Assembly: GCA_017448245.1 (NCBI GenBank)
Contig: JAFSLV010000024.1
Span: forward strand, 1 to 64,000
Direction of reading: 5' to 3'
Source of the DNA: Lachnospiraceae bacterium
Lineage (GTDB): Bacteria; Bacillota; Clostridia; Lachnospirales; Lachnospiraceae
Length of the DNA: 64,000 nucleotides
In this document: in pieces, positions 1 to 6,816 of the stretch
Layout: each line of letters opens with the position of its first letter
Numbering within the stretch: position 1 is the first letter of the stretch
Position numbers and translations under genes: made by a program
The notes under the pieces: model-generated
What the model was told of the DNA's origin: nothing
Database searches by the model: none
Seen by the model: the letters and a program-made list of their open reading frames with translations, nothing else

Positions 1-31
1 AATCTTCAAGAAGTGGTACAATAAAATCCAT
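1..31 (-). CDS. 5' end of an unidentified gene cut by the window edge
   Basis: A minus-strand ATG at 31 opens a frame reading MDFIVPLLED that runs off the left edge. A strong Shine-Dalgarno stretch (AGGGGG, complement of about 40-45) lies 8 nt upstream, which is why I accept it as a real start. Ten residues are too few to name the protein. The surrounding DNA is AT-rich compared with the rest of the window, so it may belong to an accessory element. Confidence 0.4.
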   Translation of the reverse strand, partial: MDFIVPLLED

Positions 32-97
32 GAGAGTATCCCCCTTTTAAAGGTATTTTTTTCCCAAAACCATTATACCCAAAGGTGAGATACTCTC
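32..97. repeat. Inverted repeat before the left-edge gene
   Basis: GAGAGTATC at 32-40 is repeated in inverse as GATACTCTC at 89-97 (9 bp perfect, 48 nt apart). The left arm lies between the Shine-Dalgarno and the start codon of the truncated gene at 1-31, so it could be an operator, an attenuator arm or an element end. Nothing in the sequence decides between these. Confidence 0.4.
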
Positions 98-110
98 TTT
101 CTTTTATTTT

Positions 111-332
111 TTATTCAACTGACACTTTCTTTACTCCATTATCAACTCTCACGCTATAGGCCTGAAAGATCTTTTCCCATGAGACATCCAAATCATATAC
201 AATTCCCGAATATGATGTTCGCCCAATTACTTCATCGAGAAGCTTCACTGCTATTGTATTCAAATCCCCCGGCTTCTCCCTGAAACTGCATGCATAATTG
301 AGATATGACATCAGCCGGAGCATTTCATCCAT
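111..332 (-). CDS. Small AT-rich hypothetical ORF, possibly a gene remnant
   Basis: This 73-residue frame is hydrophilic with no membrane segment or recognisable motif. Its AT-rich codons differ from the GC-rich core genes. No Shine-Dalgarno site precedes the ATG at 332. The frame stays open upstream to about 420 without another ATG, so it could be the 3' remnant of a longer, 5'-truncated gene. I do not recognise the family; it may not be expressed. Confidence 0.3.
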   Translation of the reverse strand: MDEMLRLMSYLNYACSFREKPGDLNTIAVKLLDEVIGRTSYSGIVYDLDVSWEKIFQAYSVRVDNGVKKVSVE

Positions 333-413
333 GAGGCTTTGATACCGGAACTCAACGTGATAATACGGAGTAACTACGGCAATAACGATAAAATGCCCTA
401 GCAGCGCACGGCG

Positions 414-422
414 TGTTATAAT
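414..422 (+). promoter_or_regulatory. Extended -10 promoter of the toxin gene
   Basis: TGT followed by TATAAT (417-422) forms an extended -10 element; the -35 region is poor. Transcription would start near 429, giving a leader of about 57 nt before the toxin start codon. Confidence 0.5.
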
Positions 423-449
423 TCAGTTTGAGCCGGAGAGGCGTGCGAG

Positions 450-478
450 CCATCCGTTCTGGCCTGTTGAAAGGATGG
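450..478 (+). promoter_or_regulatory. Stem-loop that can mask the toxin ribosome binding site
   Basis: CCATCC at 450-455 is exactly complementary to GGATGG at 473-478, the Shine-Dalgarno stretch of the toxin gene. The 17-nt loop would leave the site hidden in the native transcript. Masked translation starts are usual in type I toxin mRNAs; the role here is inferred. Confidence 0.45.
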
Positions 479-485
479 TGCGTTT

Positions 486-572
486 ATGAGTACATACGAA
501 GAATTGATGGTGCTGCTGACAGTCGCTGTTTTGATTGTTGAGGTTATCAGGGTTCTGAAGAATAGAAAGTAA
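486..572 (+). CDS. Hol_Tox/TxpA-like type I toxin peptide
   Basis: This 28-residue peptide starts MSTYEELMVLLT, continues as one hydrophobic helix and ends in a basic tail (LKNRK). The MSTYE start followed by a membrane helix is the hallmark of the putative holin-like toxins (Hol_Tox family), to which Bacillus subtilis TxpA belongs. Shine-Dalgarno AAGGATGG (471-478) lies 7 nt before the ATG and may be masked by an upstream CCATCC. The peptide is expected to insert in the membrane and be held off by the antisense RNA encoded opposite its 3' end. It sits beside tRNA-Leu genes in what may be an integrated element. Identity rests on motif and gene architecture. Confidence 0.75.
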   Translation: MSTYEELMVLLTVAVLIVEVIRVLKNRK

Positions 573-667
573 ACAGCTGCCTCGTCTCTTGGCGGAGAAG
601 GCAGCTGTTCTGTAACTGTTGATTCGCCGGAGCGGATAGGCTTCATCTATCTTCCGGCTCGCCTGTT
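560..667 (-). ncRNA. Predicted antisense RNA antitoxin of the Hol_Tox gene
   Basis: A near-consensus minus-strand promoter (TTGAAA, 17 bp, TATAAT at 674-702) points toward the toxin gene and no ORF explains it. Transcription should begin near 667 and stop after the hairpin 572-609, which on this strand is followed by a T-rich tract. The ~105-nt RNA would be complementary to the toxin mRNA 3' UTR and to the last codons of the toxin. This matches the convergent layout of txpA/RatA. The ends are estimates. Confidence 0.55.
572..609 (-). terminator. Hairpin, terminator of the antisense RNA
   Basis: AACAGCTGCC (572-581) pairs perfectly with GGCAGCTGTT (600-609). Read on the minus strand the stem is followed by TACTTTCTATTCTT, a usable T-rich tract. 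On the plus strand no T-run follows, so it suits the antisense RNA better than the toxin mRNA. Confidence 0.5.
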
Positions 668-678
668 GATTTTATTAT
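626..678 (+). terminator. Terminator hairpin of the toxin mRNA
   Basis: GCCGG (626-630) with CCGGC (654-658) and GATAG (635-639) with CTATC (647-651) form one interrupted stem, followed by TTGATTTTATTAT. The toxin mRNA would therefore overlap the antisense transcript almost fully. A second option is pairing of TCCGGCT (653-659) with AGCCGGA in the 5' leader. Confidence 0.45.
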
Positions 679-702
679 ACGCTCGCCGTCCCGGATTTTC
701 AA
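674..702 (-). promoter_or_regulatory. Sigma-A promoter of the antisense RNA
   Basis: On the minus strand TTGAAA (complement of 697-702) and TATAAT (complement of 674-679) are separated by exactly 17 bp. There is no ORF of note downstream except the complement of the toxin locus. Confidence 0.65.
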
Positions 703-726
703 GCGAAACTTCTTTCCCGGAAAAAT

Positions 727-747
727 GGGGTCAAATGTGGGGTCAAA
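727..747. repeat. Short tandem direct repeat next to tRNA-Leu
   Basis: TGGGGTCAAA occurs twice in tandem (727-736 and 738-747), about 50 bp from the 3' end of the first tRNA-Leu gene. Such repeats can be recombinase arm sites or leftovers of an integrated element, but nothing here proves it. Confidence 0.35.
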
Positions 748-756
748 CCGCATAAC

Positions 757-794
757 AAAAGCCGCAAGCCCCGTATCTTCAAGGCCTTACGGCT
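757..794 (-). terminator. Rho-independent terminator of the tRNA-Leu pair
   Basis: AGCCG-C-AAGCC (760-770) pairs with GGCCTT-A-CGGCT (783-794), and on the minus strand the stem is followed by TTTTGTTATG. It lies just downstream of the second tRNA and closes the tRNA transcription unit. Confidence 0.65.
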
Positions 795-799
795 TCCTA

Positions 800-883
800 T
801 GCGGAAGAAGGGACTTGAACCCTCACGACATTGCTGTCACTAGATCCTTAGTCTAGCTCGTCTGCCAGTTCCGACACTTCCGC
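800..883 (-). tRNA. tRNA-Leu (anticodon AAG)
   Basis: The minus strand folds as a class II tRNA: acceptor GCGGAAG/CTTCCGC (877-883 with 801-807), discriminator A at 800, TPsiC arm GAGGGTTCAAGTCCC and a long variable arm typical of leucine tRNA. The anticodon arm CTAGA-CTAAGGA-TCTAG gives anticodon AAG, so A34 would need TadA deamination to inosine to read CUN codons. CCA is not encoded. It follows tRNA-Leu(CAG) in the same transcript. Confidence 0.9.
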
Positions 884-891
884 CCATCCGA

Positions 892-975
892 TGCAGGAGA
901 AGGGACTTGAACCCTCATGATATTGCTATCACACGGACCTGAACCGTGCGCGTCTGCCAATTCCGCCACTCCTGC
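892..975 (-). tRNA. tRNA-Leu (anticodon CAG)
   Basis: Acceptor stem GCAGGAG/CTCCTGC (969-975 with 893-899) with discriminator A at 892. The anticodon arm CACGG-TTCAGGT-CCGTG gives CAG, reading CUG. A long variable arm and GGGTTCAAGTCCC T-arm fit leucine tRNA. CCA is not encoded. The gene starts only about 7 nt after the predicted transcription start. Confidence 0.93.
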
Positions 976-988
976 ACAGAACATTCTC

Positions 989-1017
989 ATTTTAGTGATT
1001 TGCACATCACTTGTCAA
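989..1017 (-). promoter_or_regulatory. Promoter of the tRNA-Leu operon
   Basis: On the minus strand TTGACA (complement of 1012-1017), 17 bp, TAAAAT (complement of 989-994). The start point would be near 982, immediately before tRNA-Leu(CAG). The spacer contains GTGAT-N6-ATCAC, probably fortuitous. Confidence 0.8.
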
Positions 1018-1052
1018 CCTTTTTTCGATGGATATCCGTCTGTTGTTACCTG

Positions 1053-1820
1053 TCACAGACCTTCGAAGATCACCCGCAGGATCGCCGCATCGCAATCCCT
1101 GTTCCGCACAAGAGCTCCTCTTCCGGCACGTACCTCCGGCGCACCGCAGATATCGGCGCCGAGGATCTCATGGGAGGAAACGAGACGGCGGATGTCCGCG
1201 CACAACGCGTCCAGCGTCATATCGCCCTGGTCCCAGTTGGTAACCACCTCCGTATCACCAAGCACGTCCTTATCGACCGACAGATAGACGGGAAGCGAAG
1301 CGTCCGGCTCCGTCCACAGCGCGGAAAGCAGCCGCTCTTCCAGTGCGCTCCTCTCCTCTTCACAGAGTGCGGCATCGACCCCGCGCATCACGACCCCTTT
1401 CAGATACGGATCAAAGAGCAGTGCATCCCTTACCCAGCCGCCGCAGGACAAAAGACCCGATTCAGGATCGTCCGGCGCGTCCGCAAAGGCGGATGCACGC
1501 ATGTCGGGATGATGATCATACAATACCATCTGATATGGCCGTTGGAGCCTTGACGTCAGGAGTCGGGACATGAAATGATAATTGCCGCTATCTATCAGCG
1601 AGACGCTTCTGCCACCGGCGCCGTCACCGTCAAAAGAAACCGCCTCCCTGATCCGCCGGATGATCTCTTCCCTCGCCGCCGGATCGCAATAGCGTCCGCA
1701 TCCCCGGATATCGGTACAATCGATCCTGTGATACAACAAACCATCGCCGGGAAGGTCTTCCCGGCGATGCGCGTAGTCCTCATATAATCCGCTAAAATCA
1801 AAACAGTTGATATGTTTCAT
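1053..1820 (-). CDS. Arginase/agmatinase-family ureohydrolase
   Basis: The 255-residue protein has the metal-binding motifs of the ureohydrolase fold in order: DSGNYH near residue 77, LYDHHPDM near 100 (DxHxD-type site), and SVDKDVL near 179 (SxDxDxxDP-like site). It is shorter than true arginases (about 300 residues), so the substrate cannot be fixed; arginine, agmatine or formimino compounds are possible. It lies 21 bp downstream of the mecA-like gene on the same strand and has a weak Shine-Dalgarno (GGAAG), so it is probably cotranscribed from the CIRCE-controlled promoter at 2729-2757. No clear terminator separates it from the tRNA genes. Confidence 0.8.
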   Translation of the reverse strand: MKHINCFDFSGLYEDYAHRREDLPGDGLLYHRIDCTDIRGCGRYCDPAAREEIIRRIREAVSFDGDGAGGRSVSLIDSGNYHFMSRLLTSRLQRPYQMVLYDHHPDMRASAFADAPDDPESGLLSCGGWVRDALLFDPYLKGVVMRGVDAALCEEERSALEERLLSALWTEPDASLPVYLSVDKDVLGDTEVVTNWDQGDMTLDALCADIRRLVSSHEILGADICGAPEVRAGRGALVRNRDCDAAILRVIFEGL

Positions 1821-1841
1821 GTCTTCCGGCTGACCCGCGCA

Positions 1842-2603
1842 TTACAGCTGCGCAAGCCTTGCGATCGCGTCCTCCTCTATGATGCAGTCCGCCGTCTCCT
1901 GGATATGCGACTGCGTCGGCGCATTGACGAGCAGGCTCAGCGCGTATTCGATCCCGGTCTTGCGGAAATCATAGACAATATTGTCATCATCGCTCTTCAC
2001 GGAGCAGATCAGATAGAACCTGTCGTCCTGCTTGTACAGGGCGCTCTTCACGACCGGATAGCCTGTCGTCACTTTGGCAAAACGGATCGCCTCCTCGAGC
2101 TTCCGGAACTCGACGGTATAGTGCTCGACCTCCGCCACCGATTTGGCGACGGCCGTGGGCAGCTCTTCTTCGCCGCTCTCTTCCGGGGTATAGATCCGGT
2201 TGACCTGCTCGGTGATATTCATAAAGAGATTGCCGAGGGCCTCGCCCTTTTCCTCGGCGGACATCGCCTTGATCGCTTCGATGCCGCCTTCCTCGACAAG
2301 CGAAAGCATGTGCCTGGCAGAGGAACGGATCCTCTCCGCCATCCGGTCGATGTCTTCATTGGACATCTTGACCGCAAAGATCCTGACGCTGCCGTCCGAC
2401 ATCATATTCTTGGACATCAGCAAAACTTCCTGTTCGGGATCATAACCCAGTTGCTCTCCAACCTCCTTGTTGAGCTGGGACATGAATGAGCCGCTTCTGG
2501 AATCTTCATTGATCAGCGACTCCGGTGTCAGTCCGATCTCTCTGAGTTCGGAGGCCGCGATGCTGCATTCGACGGTGGAATTGTTCATTTTCACAATGAT
2601 CAT
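1842..2603 (-). CDS. mecA: MecA-like adaptor protein of the Clp protease
   Basis: This 253-residue acidic protein resembles MecA/NegA adaptors: an N-terminal substrate-binding domain (IIVKMNN, then LREIGLTPESL), an acidic linker and a C-terminal domain ending in repeated I/V-x-L pairs that in MecA contacts ClpC. I chose the ATG at 2603 because AAAGGAGG lies 7 nt upstream; the longer MKGGCT form starts inside that ribosome site. Its promoter is overlapped by a CIRCE operator, so HrcA should induce it on heat or proteotoxic stress. The N-terminal 50 residues diverge from Bacillus MecA, so the clients are unknown. Confidence 0.75.
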   Translation of the reverse strand: MIIVKMNNSTVECSIAASELREIGLTPESLINEDSRSGSFMSQLNKEVGEQLGYDPEQEVLLMSKNMMSDGSVRIFAVKMSNEDIDRMAERIRSSARHMLSLVEEGGIEAIKAMSAEEKGEALGNLFMNITEQVNRIYTPEESGEEELPTAVAKSVAEVEHYTVEFRKLEEAIRFAKVTTGYPVVKSALYKQDDRFYLICSVKSDDDNIVYDFRKTGIEYALSLLVNAPTQSHIQETADCIIEEDAIARLAQL

Positions 2604-2728
2604 CGTGCATCCTCCTTTCATCCGGGAACCCTGTGCGCCTCCCTGCGCGGGTCGCCCCTGTGCCTACATCCTGTACCTGACTTGTATTTCGGCCGCATGC
2701 ACGTTTTTCGTAATAGCTTCTGAAACAG

Positions 2729-2757
2729 ATTATACACAACTTTGTTAGCACTGTCAA
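2729..2757 (-). promoter_or_regulatory. Consensus sigma-A promoter of mecA
   Basis: A perfect minus-strand promoter: TTGACA (complement of 2752-2757), 17-bp spacer, TATAAT (complement of 2729-2734). Transcription would start near 2722, leaving a leader of about 119 nt before the mecA ATG. The -35 hexamer lies inside the CIRCE element, as expected for repression by HrcA. Confidence 0.85.
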
Positions 2758-2771
2758 TAGGTGAGTGCTAA
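2745..2771. promoter_or_regulatory. CIRCE operator (HrcA binding site)
   Basis: The arms TTAGCACTG (2745-2753) and GAGTGCTAA (2763-2771) are separated by 9 bp. The CIRCE consensus is TTAGCACTC-N9-GAGTGCTAA, so only one base differs. CIRCE normally sits at groE and dnaK operons; here it overlaps the -35 box of the mecA promoter. Confidence 0.87.
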
Positions 2772-2778
2772 CATTCCG

Positions 2779-2815
2779 GTAAAAATACGGACCGCCCGCA
2801 AAGGACGATCCGTAT
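2779..2815 (-). terminator. Terminator of the sigH-xpaC-telA operon
   Basis: Downstream of telA the minus strand has ATACGGATCGTCC, a TTTGC loop and GGGCGGTCCGTAT followed by TTTTACC. It separates the long operon from the CIRCE/mecA promoter. Confidence 0.75.
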
Positions 2816-2829
2816 CATGCGTTTTTTTA

Positions 2830-4035
2830 TCAACCGCGGGAGGCTTCGAGGAGCTTTCCCTTCAGCTGGTCTTCGATCTGGATCAGCTCCTGCTCCGCAA
2901 GCTTCCTCTTCTCCTTGCCCTCCGCCTGGATACGTACCACCTCGTCGAGCGTGGCAATCAGCTGCTCGTTCGTATGCTTTAAGGTCTCGATATCGACAAT
3001 TCCGCGCTCGATCTCTTTGGCATTTTCCACCGTGGCGATCTTGAGCTTGTCCGCGTTTTTCTTGAGCAGTTCGTTCGTCGCATCGGACACTTCCTTCTGC
3101 GCCTTGGCCGCCTGCGCGCTGTGCTCGATGCCGAGCGCGATGACCATCTGGTTCTTCCACAAAGGAATCGTATTGACGATGGTCGACTGGATCTTTTCCG
3201 CCATGGCCGTATCCGAGGACTGCATGAGACGGATCTGGGGACCCGTCTGCATCGCGACGGTTCTCGTCAGTTCCAGATCGTGCAGCTTTTTCTCGAAACG
3301 GTCACACTGGTCGGCGATGTCCTTGGCGTGCTGGGCATCCTCCGCAAGGCCCGATGCCTGTGCCTTGTTCTGCGCTTCGATCAGCTCATTGTTGCGCACG
3401 CTTTCGAGCTTTTTCTTGCCGGCCAGCACATACATCGTCAGCTCCTTGAAGTAAGACAGATTCATGTCATACATCTTGTCGAGCATGTCGACATCCTTTA
3501 AGAGCGTGATCTGGTGTTTTTCCAGTTCGTTGGTGATCGTCGTGACATTGGTCTCGACCTTGGAATATCTGGTCTTTAAGGCCTCCGCGCGATTCTGGCC
3601 CTTTTTGAAGAGATTGCCGAAGAACCCCCTGTCCTCCTCCGTGTCAAAGTCCTTGAGCTGGACGACGAGATTGGTCACCATGTTGCCGACCTCTCCCATG
3701 TCCTTGGTGCGCACGCTGTTGAGCGTCTTTTCGGAAAAGTCCGCGAGCTTCTTCTGGGTGCCCACACCGTAATTCAGGATGGCCGCCGCATTGGAGATAT
3801 CGATCTGCTGCGAAAAGTCCTCGATCTGCTTCTTTTCTTCCTCTGTCAGGTTGAGATTGGCCTCCATATGTTCCTCGATCGAAACGGCGGGGACCTGTGC
3901 CGCTCCCGGCATCCCGGTCATCACGCCGGAGACGACCTCTCCTTCCGCAACTCCGGGCATCGTGGGCGCACCGCCCACATCCGCGCCGAATTCCAGTACC
4001 GGTGCCGTCGGTTGCATCTCATCAAAATCTGACAT
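2830..4035 (-). CDS. TelA-family toxic anion resistance protein
   Basis: A 401-residue, largely helical, soluble protein of the TelA/YaaN (toxic anion resistance) family, with long heptad-rich segments and the conserved stretch around KKLESVRNNELIEAQNKA. An acidic, Pro/Gly-rich N-terminus of about 75 residues precedes the family domain. The start at 4035 is preferred because GAGGAGG lies 8 nt upstream, while the earlier ATG is only 2 nt from it. It follows xpaC by 31 bp; xpaC-telA pairs are conserved in Firmicutes. The molecular function of TelA proteins is poorly defined, linked to tellurite and cell-envelope stress tolerance. Confidence 0.87.
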   Translation of the reverse strand: MSDFDEMQPTAPVLEFGADVGGAPTMPGVAEGEVVSGVMTGMPGAAQVPAVSIEEHMEANLNLTEEEKKQIEDFSQQIDISNAAAILNYGVGTQKKLADFSEKTLNSVRTKDMGEVGNMVTNLVVQLKDFDTEEDRGFFGNLFKKGQNRAEALKTRYSKVETNVTTITNELEKHQITLLKDVDMLDKMYDMNLSYFKELTMYVLAGKKKLESVRNNELIEAQNKAQASGLAEDAQHAKDIADQCDRFEKKLHDLELTRTVAMQTGPQIRLMQSSDTAMAEKIQSTIVNTIPLWKNQMVIALGIEHSAQAAKAQKEVSDATNELLKKNADKLKIATVENAKEIERGIVDIETLKHTNEQLIATLDEVVRIQAEGKEKRKLAEQELIQIEDQLKGKLLEASRG

Positions 4036-4066
4036 CGCCATTTCCTCCTCGTAAGTCAAACAACTC

Positions 4067-5389
4067 TCAGTTTATCATATCCATACGGTTCTTATCCCGG
4101 AACGATACACTGTCCTCGGTCAGACCGTCCTGTGCCATCATCGTCTTCATCACCGAGATATCGGATGAGATATCCCAGGAAATCTCCTCAAAGAGGCTGT
4201 CAAAGAGCTTTTCAAAACCGTCGCCCACCATATCCAGGGAATCCGCGATCTCCTTTTTGGTCTGCGCGATATTTTCCCCGATCTGCGGCTTGCCGTCCAG
4301 ATCCGCATAGGCGCTCAGCAGCTTGACCGTCGTCGGCAGATAATAGCTCATGTACTTGCGCAGCGAAGGTGCCGCCTGCGGTTTTTGCCTGACCTCCTCA
4401 AAGGTCTTGTGCATCAGATCCTCGATCCGGCTGATCTTGCGCGTCATCTCCGCGTCCGGGATGCGTACGTTGAGTTCCCTGACGGTCCTCAGATACTCGT
4501 CGCCGTCCTTTAAGATCTGCTGCACCTCCTTCGCATAGACCGTTCCGTTCAACCGGTCCTCGAGGGCGCGCTCCTCGTCCTCCCGGATCTTTCTCGAACG
4601 CTCCGCCTCCAGATACTGCTCGTAGGACTGTCTGCTCACGATCATGGTCGTCTCGTTTTCGTCGATCCAGGTCTCCGGCAAAAGCCCCTCCATGCGGAGT
4701 GTTTTGACATCCTTTAACACCGTCTGCCTGTCCTCGCCGGACAGGGTGCACAGATCGGGAAGCGCGATGTATTCCGCGTCCGCGATCGCGTTGCCGTAGG
4801 CGCGGTATCTGCCCATCAGCTTGCGCTTTTTGTCTCCCTTCAGTGCAGTGATGATCCCGCCGCCGAGACCCGCCGCGCCCAGTCCCGCAAGAATCGCGAG
4901 CGGGATCTGTACGCCGGGGATCGCCAGCGCGATCGGAAGCATCGTCACGAAAAGCGACCCCGCCGCGGCACCGACGATGGAGCCTCCGACCAGCTGTCCC
5001 ACGCCGGTATAGGGATGATAGGCGCGCCGGCCCTGGTTAAAATAAGGGGTATTGGCGAGCGCATGGGTCTGCTTGACGACCATCTCGCCCTGAGAACCCC
5101 GCACCGATTTCGTACGCAGGGACTCGGGTCTCGTCCACTGTGCGCTCTCGCCCCGCAGATTGGCGCTGTAGCTGTTGGAATGCTGCGTACCGGATGACAT
5201 CCTGCGCGTACCGGGCGGTGCGGTCGCACTCCTTACGCCGTTCGCCACCGCCTCTTGCGCGGCATCGGCGATCGTATTGACGCTGCGCCTGATCGAACCG
5301 GACAGATCGCTGTAATTCCCCGTCGAGATCGCCTTGGTAACGGCGTCTAAAATATCGCTCCCCGCGTTTTGCACATCCTTGCGTTCCAT
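4067..5389 (-). CDS. xpaC: XpaC-family protein
   Basis: The 440-residue protein has a low-complexity N-terminus, a hydrophobic hairpin around residues 135-180 (GGSIVGAAAGSLFVTMLPIA and a Gly/Ala-rich second helix) and a C-terminal helical domain with a winged-helix-like segment (LCTLSGEDRQTVLKDVKTL). This is the layout of the XpaC family, named for hydrolysis of 5-bromo-4-chloroindolyl phosphate, a label that probably does not describe the true role. It is sandwiched between sigH and telA with small gaps. Membrane association and partnership with TelA are inferred from conserved neighbourhood. Confidence 0.8.
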   Translation of the reverse strand: MERKDVQNAGSDILDAVTKAISTGNYSDLSGSIRRSVNTIADAAQEAVANGVRSATAPPGTRRMSSGTQHSNSYSANLRGESAQWTRPESLRTKSVRGSQGEMVVKQTHALANTPYFNQGRRAYHPYTGVGQLVGGSIVGAAAGSLFVTMLPIALAIPGVQIPLAILAGLGAAGLGGGIITALKGDKKRKLMGRYRAYGNAIADAEYIALPDLCTLSGEDRQTVLKDVKTLRMEGLLPETWIDENETTMIVSRQSYEQYLEAERSRKIREDEERALEDRLNGTVYAKEVQQILKDGDEYLRTVRELNVRIPDAEMTRKISRIEDLMHKTFEEVRQKPQAAPSLRKYMSYYLPTTVKLLSAYADLDGKPQIGENIAQTKKEIADSLDMVGDGFEKLFDSLFEEISWDISSDISVMKTMMAQDGLTEDSVSFRDKNRMDMIN

Positions 5390-5407
5390 ACAGATTATTT
5401 TACCCGA

Positions 5408-6028
5408 TCAAACATCGAATCGCAACGGTTTGCGCAGTTTTTTGCGCGCCCTGGTCAGCGCATTGTCGGTGGCCTTTGCCTCCTTGCCGAGGACCCTGGC
5501 GATCTGCGTGCTCGTCATGCCGGTGAGCCTAAGGTCCAGCGCCCTCCGTTCAAAATCGGACAGCTCCCGCTCGATCGTCTCCAGGATAAAGGCGGCCTCT
5601 TCCTGCGCGATGACCTCCTCCTCGGGCGAGGGCTGCGTATCCGAAGACAACGTATCCTGCAGCGTCTTGCGCTCTTCGTCGTCCGTCTCGATCTGTTCGT
5701 AGAGGGAGATATAAGTATTGAGAGGAATATTCTTTTTGCGTCCCGCCGCCTCGATCGCATTGTACATCCGGCGCGAAACGCACAGATCCGCAAACGTATA
5801 AAAAGAAGCATCCCTTCCGGGATCATAGTCACGGATGGCCTTGTAGAGACCGATCATCCCCTCCTGGATGAGATCCTCGCGGTCGGCACCCAGGATATAC
5901 ATCGACGCGGCCTTTTTGCGCACCATGACCTTGTACTTGTCCATGATATAGTCCGTGATCTGTGTCTCGCCGTCCCTGAGCTTTTCGATCAGGACCTCGT
6001 CCTTTTCCTTGTCGTAGGGATGCTTCAT
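5408..6028 (-). CDS. sigH: RNA polymerase sigma-H factor
   Basis: A 206-residue sigma-70 family factor. Region 2 is at about 20-90 (ADREDLIQEGMIGLYKAI, then YDPGRDASFYTFADLCV) and region 4 at about 150-200 (LSDFERRALDLRLTGMTSTQIARVLG). Length and sequence fit SigH (sigma-30) of Firmicutes rather than an ECF factor. The order cysS-mrnC-rlmB-sigH is conserved in Bacillales and Clostridia, which supports the call. It overlaps the rlmB stop by 4 nt and is translationally coupled. In relatives it directs early stationary-phase and sporulation genes. Confidence 0.93.
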   Translation of the reverse strand: MKHPYDKEKDEVLIEKLRDGETQITDYIMDKYKVMVRKKAASMYILGADREDLIQEGMIGLYKAIRDYDPGRDASFYTFADLCVSRRMYNAIEAAGRKKNIPLNTYISLYEQIETDDEERKTLQDTLSSDTQPSPEEEVIAQEEAAFILETIERELSDFERRALDLRLTGMTSTQIARVLGKEAKATDNALTRARKKLRKPLRFDV

Positions 6029-6816
6029 CTGCCCCTGACCCTCTGCCGCACAATCTCATACGCAAGAACGCCCGCCGCCACCGATGCGTTCAGGGAGGAC
6101 ATCTCTCCCTTCAGGGGAATCGAGGCGACCATGTCGCACTTGCTGCGCACGAGGGTCCCTGCGCCCTTTCCCTCATTGCCGATGACGACTCCGAGTGCCA
6201 CCGTCAGATCCAGATCATACATCGGGATTCCTTTCGCGTCCGCCAGCACAAACCAGAGTCCTTCCTTTTTCAGATCTTCGATCGTGCGTGCCAGATTGGT
6301 GACCCGCGCCACCGTCAGATGCGCCGCCGCGCCGGCAGAGGCACGGAACGCGGCTGCGGTCAGCTGTGCGGCCCTGGTCTTCGGGATCACGACACCGTGC
6401 GCGCCCGAGGCCTCCGCCGTGCGGATGATCGCCCCGAGGTTGTGCGGGTCCTCTATGTTATCCAGTAAAAATATAAACGGTTTTTCGTTTCTTTCTTTTG
6501 CCTTGCCAAGGATGTCTTCCACCGTGCCGTACCGGCAGGCTGCCGTATATGCAATGACTCCCTGGTGGTGTCCCGTGGGAGACATCTGATCGAGCCGCTC
6601 TTTGGATACATACCGCACGAGCGCATCCGTCTTTTTGATTTCGCGCCGGATCGTCTCGACGGGGCCGTCATGACAGCCGTCGAGTAAAAAGAGCTTGTCG
6701 ATCGTCGCGTTGGCGCGCAGGAGCTCGATGACCGCATTGCGCCCCTCGACGAGATCCGGCTGTTCTCCCGGAACGGTTTCCTGTTGTCTGGTCTTACTTC
6801 CTCTCATCTTCGTCAT
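6025..6816 (-). CDS. rlmB: 23S rRNA (guanosine-2'-O)-methyltransferase RlmB
   Basis: The 263-residue SpoU/TrmH-family enzyme has an N-terminal L30e-like substrate domain (VEGRNAVIELL near 25) and a SPOUT domain with the three signature motifs NIEDPHNLGAIIRTA (near 145), VVIGNEGKG (near 220) and IPLKGEMSSLNASVAAGVL (near 240). It methylates G2251 of 23S rRNA. The ATG overlaps the mrnC stop (ATGA). A second ATG three codons in is an alternative start. Confidence 0.93.
   Translation of the reverse strand: MTKMRGSKTRQQETVPGEQPDLVEGRNAVIELLRANATIDKLFLLDGCHDGPVETIRREIKKTDALVRYVSKERLDQMSPTGHHQGVIAYTAACRYGTVEDILGKAKERNEKPFIFLLDNIEDPHNLGAIIRTAEASGAHGVVIPKTRAAQLTAAAFRASAGAAAHLTVARVTNLARTIEDLKKEGLWFVLADAKGIPMYDLDLTVALGVVIGNEGKGAGTLVRSKCDMVASIPLKGEMSSLNASVAAGVLAYEIVRQRVRGR

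Noticed and set aside
416..646. 76-residue minus-strand frame over the toxin locus
   Set aside because: It covers the antisense RNA and the complement of the toxin; its start has no ribosome site and its sequence no motif. The RNA explains the strand better.
995..1010. Operator in the tRNA promoter spacer (GTGAT-N6-ATCAC)
   Set aside because: Only 5-bp arms and no related site nearby; the consensus promoter alone explains the region.
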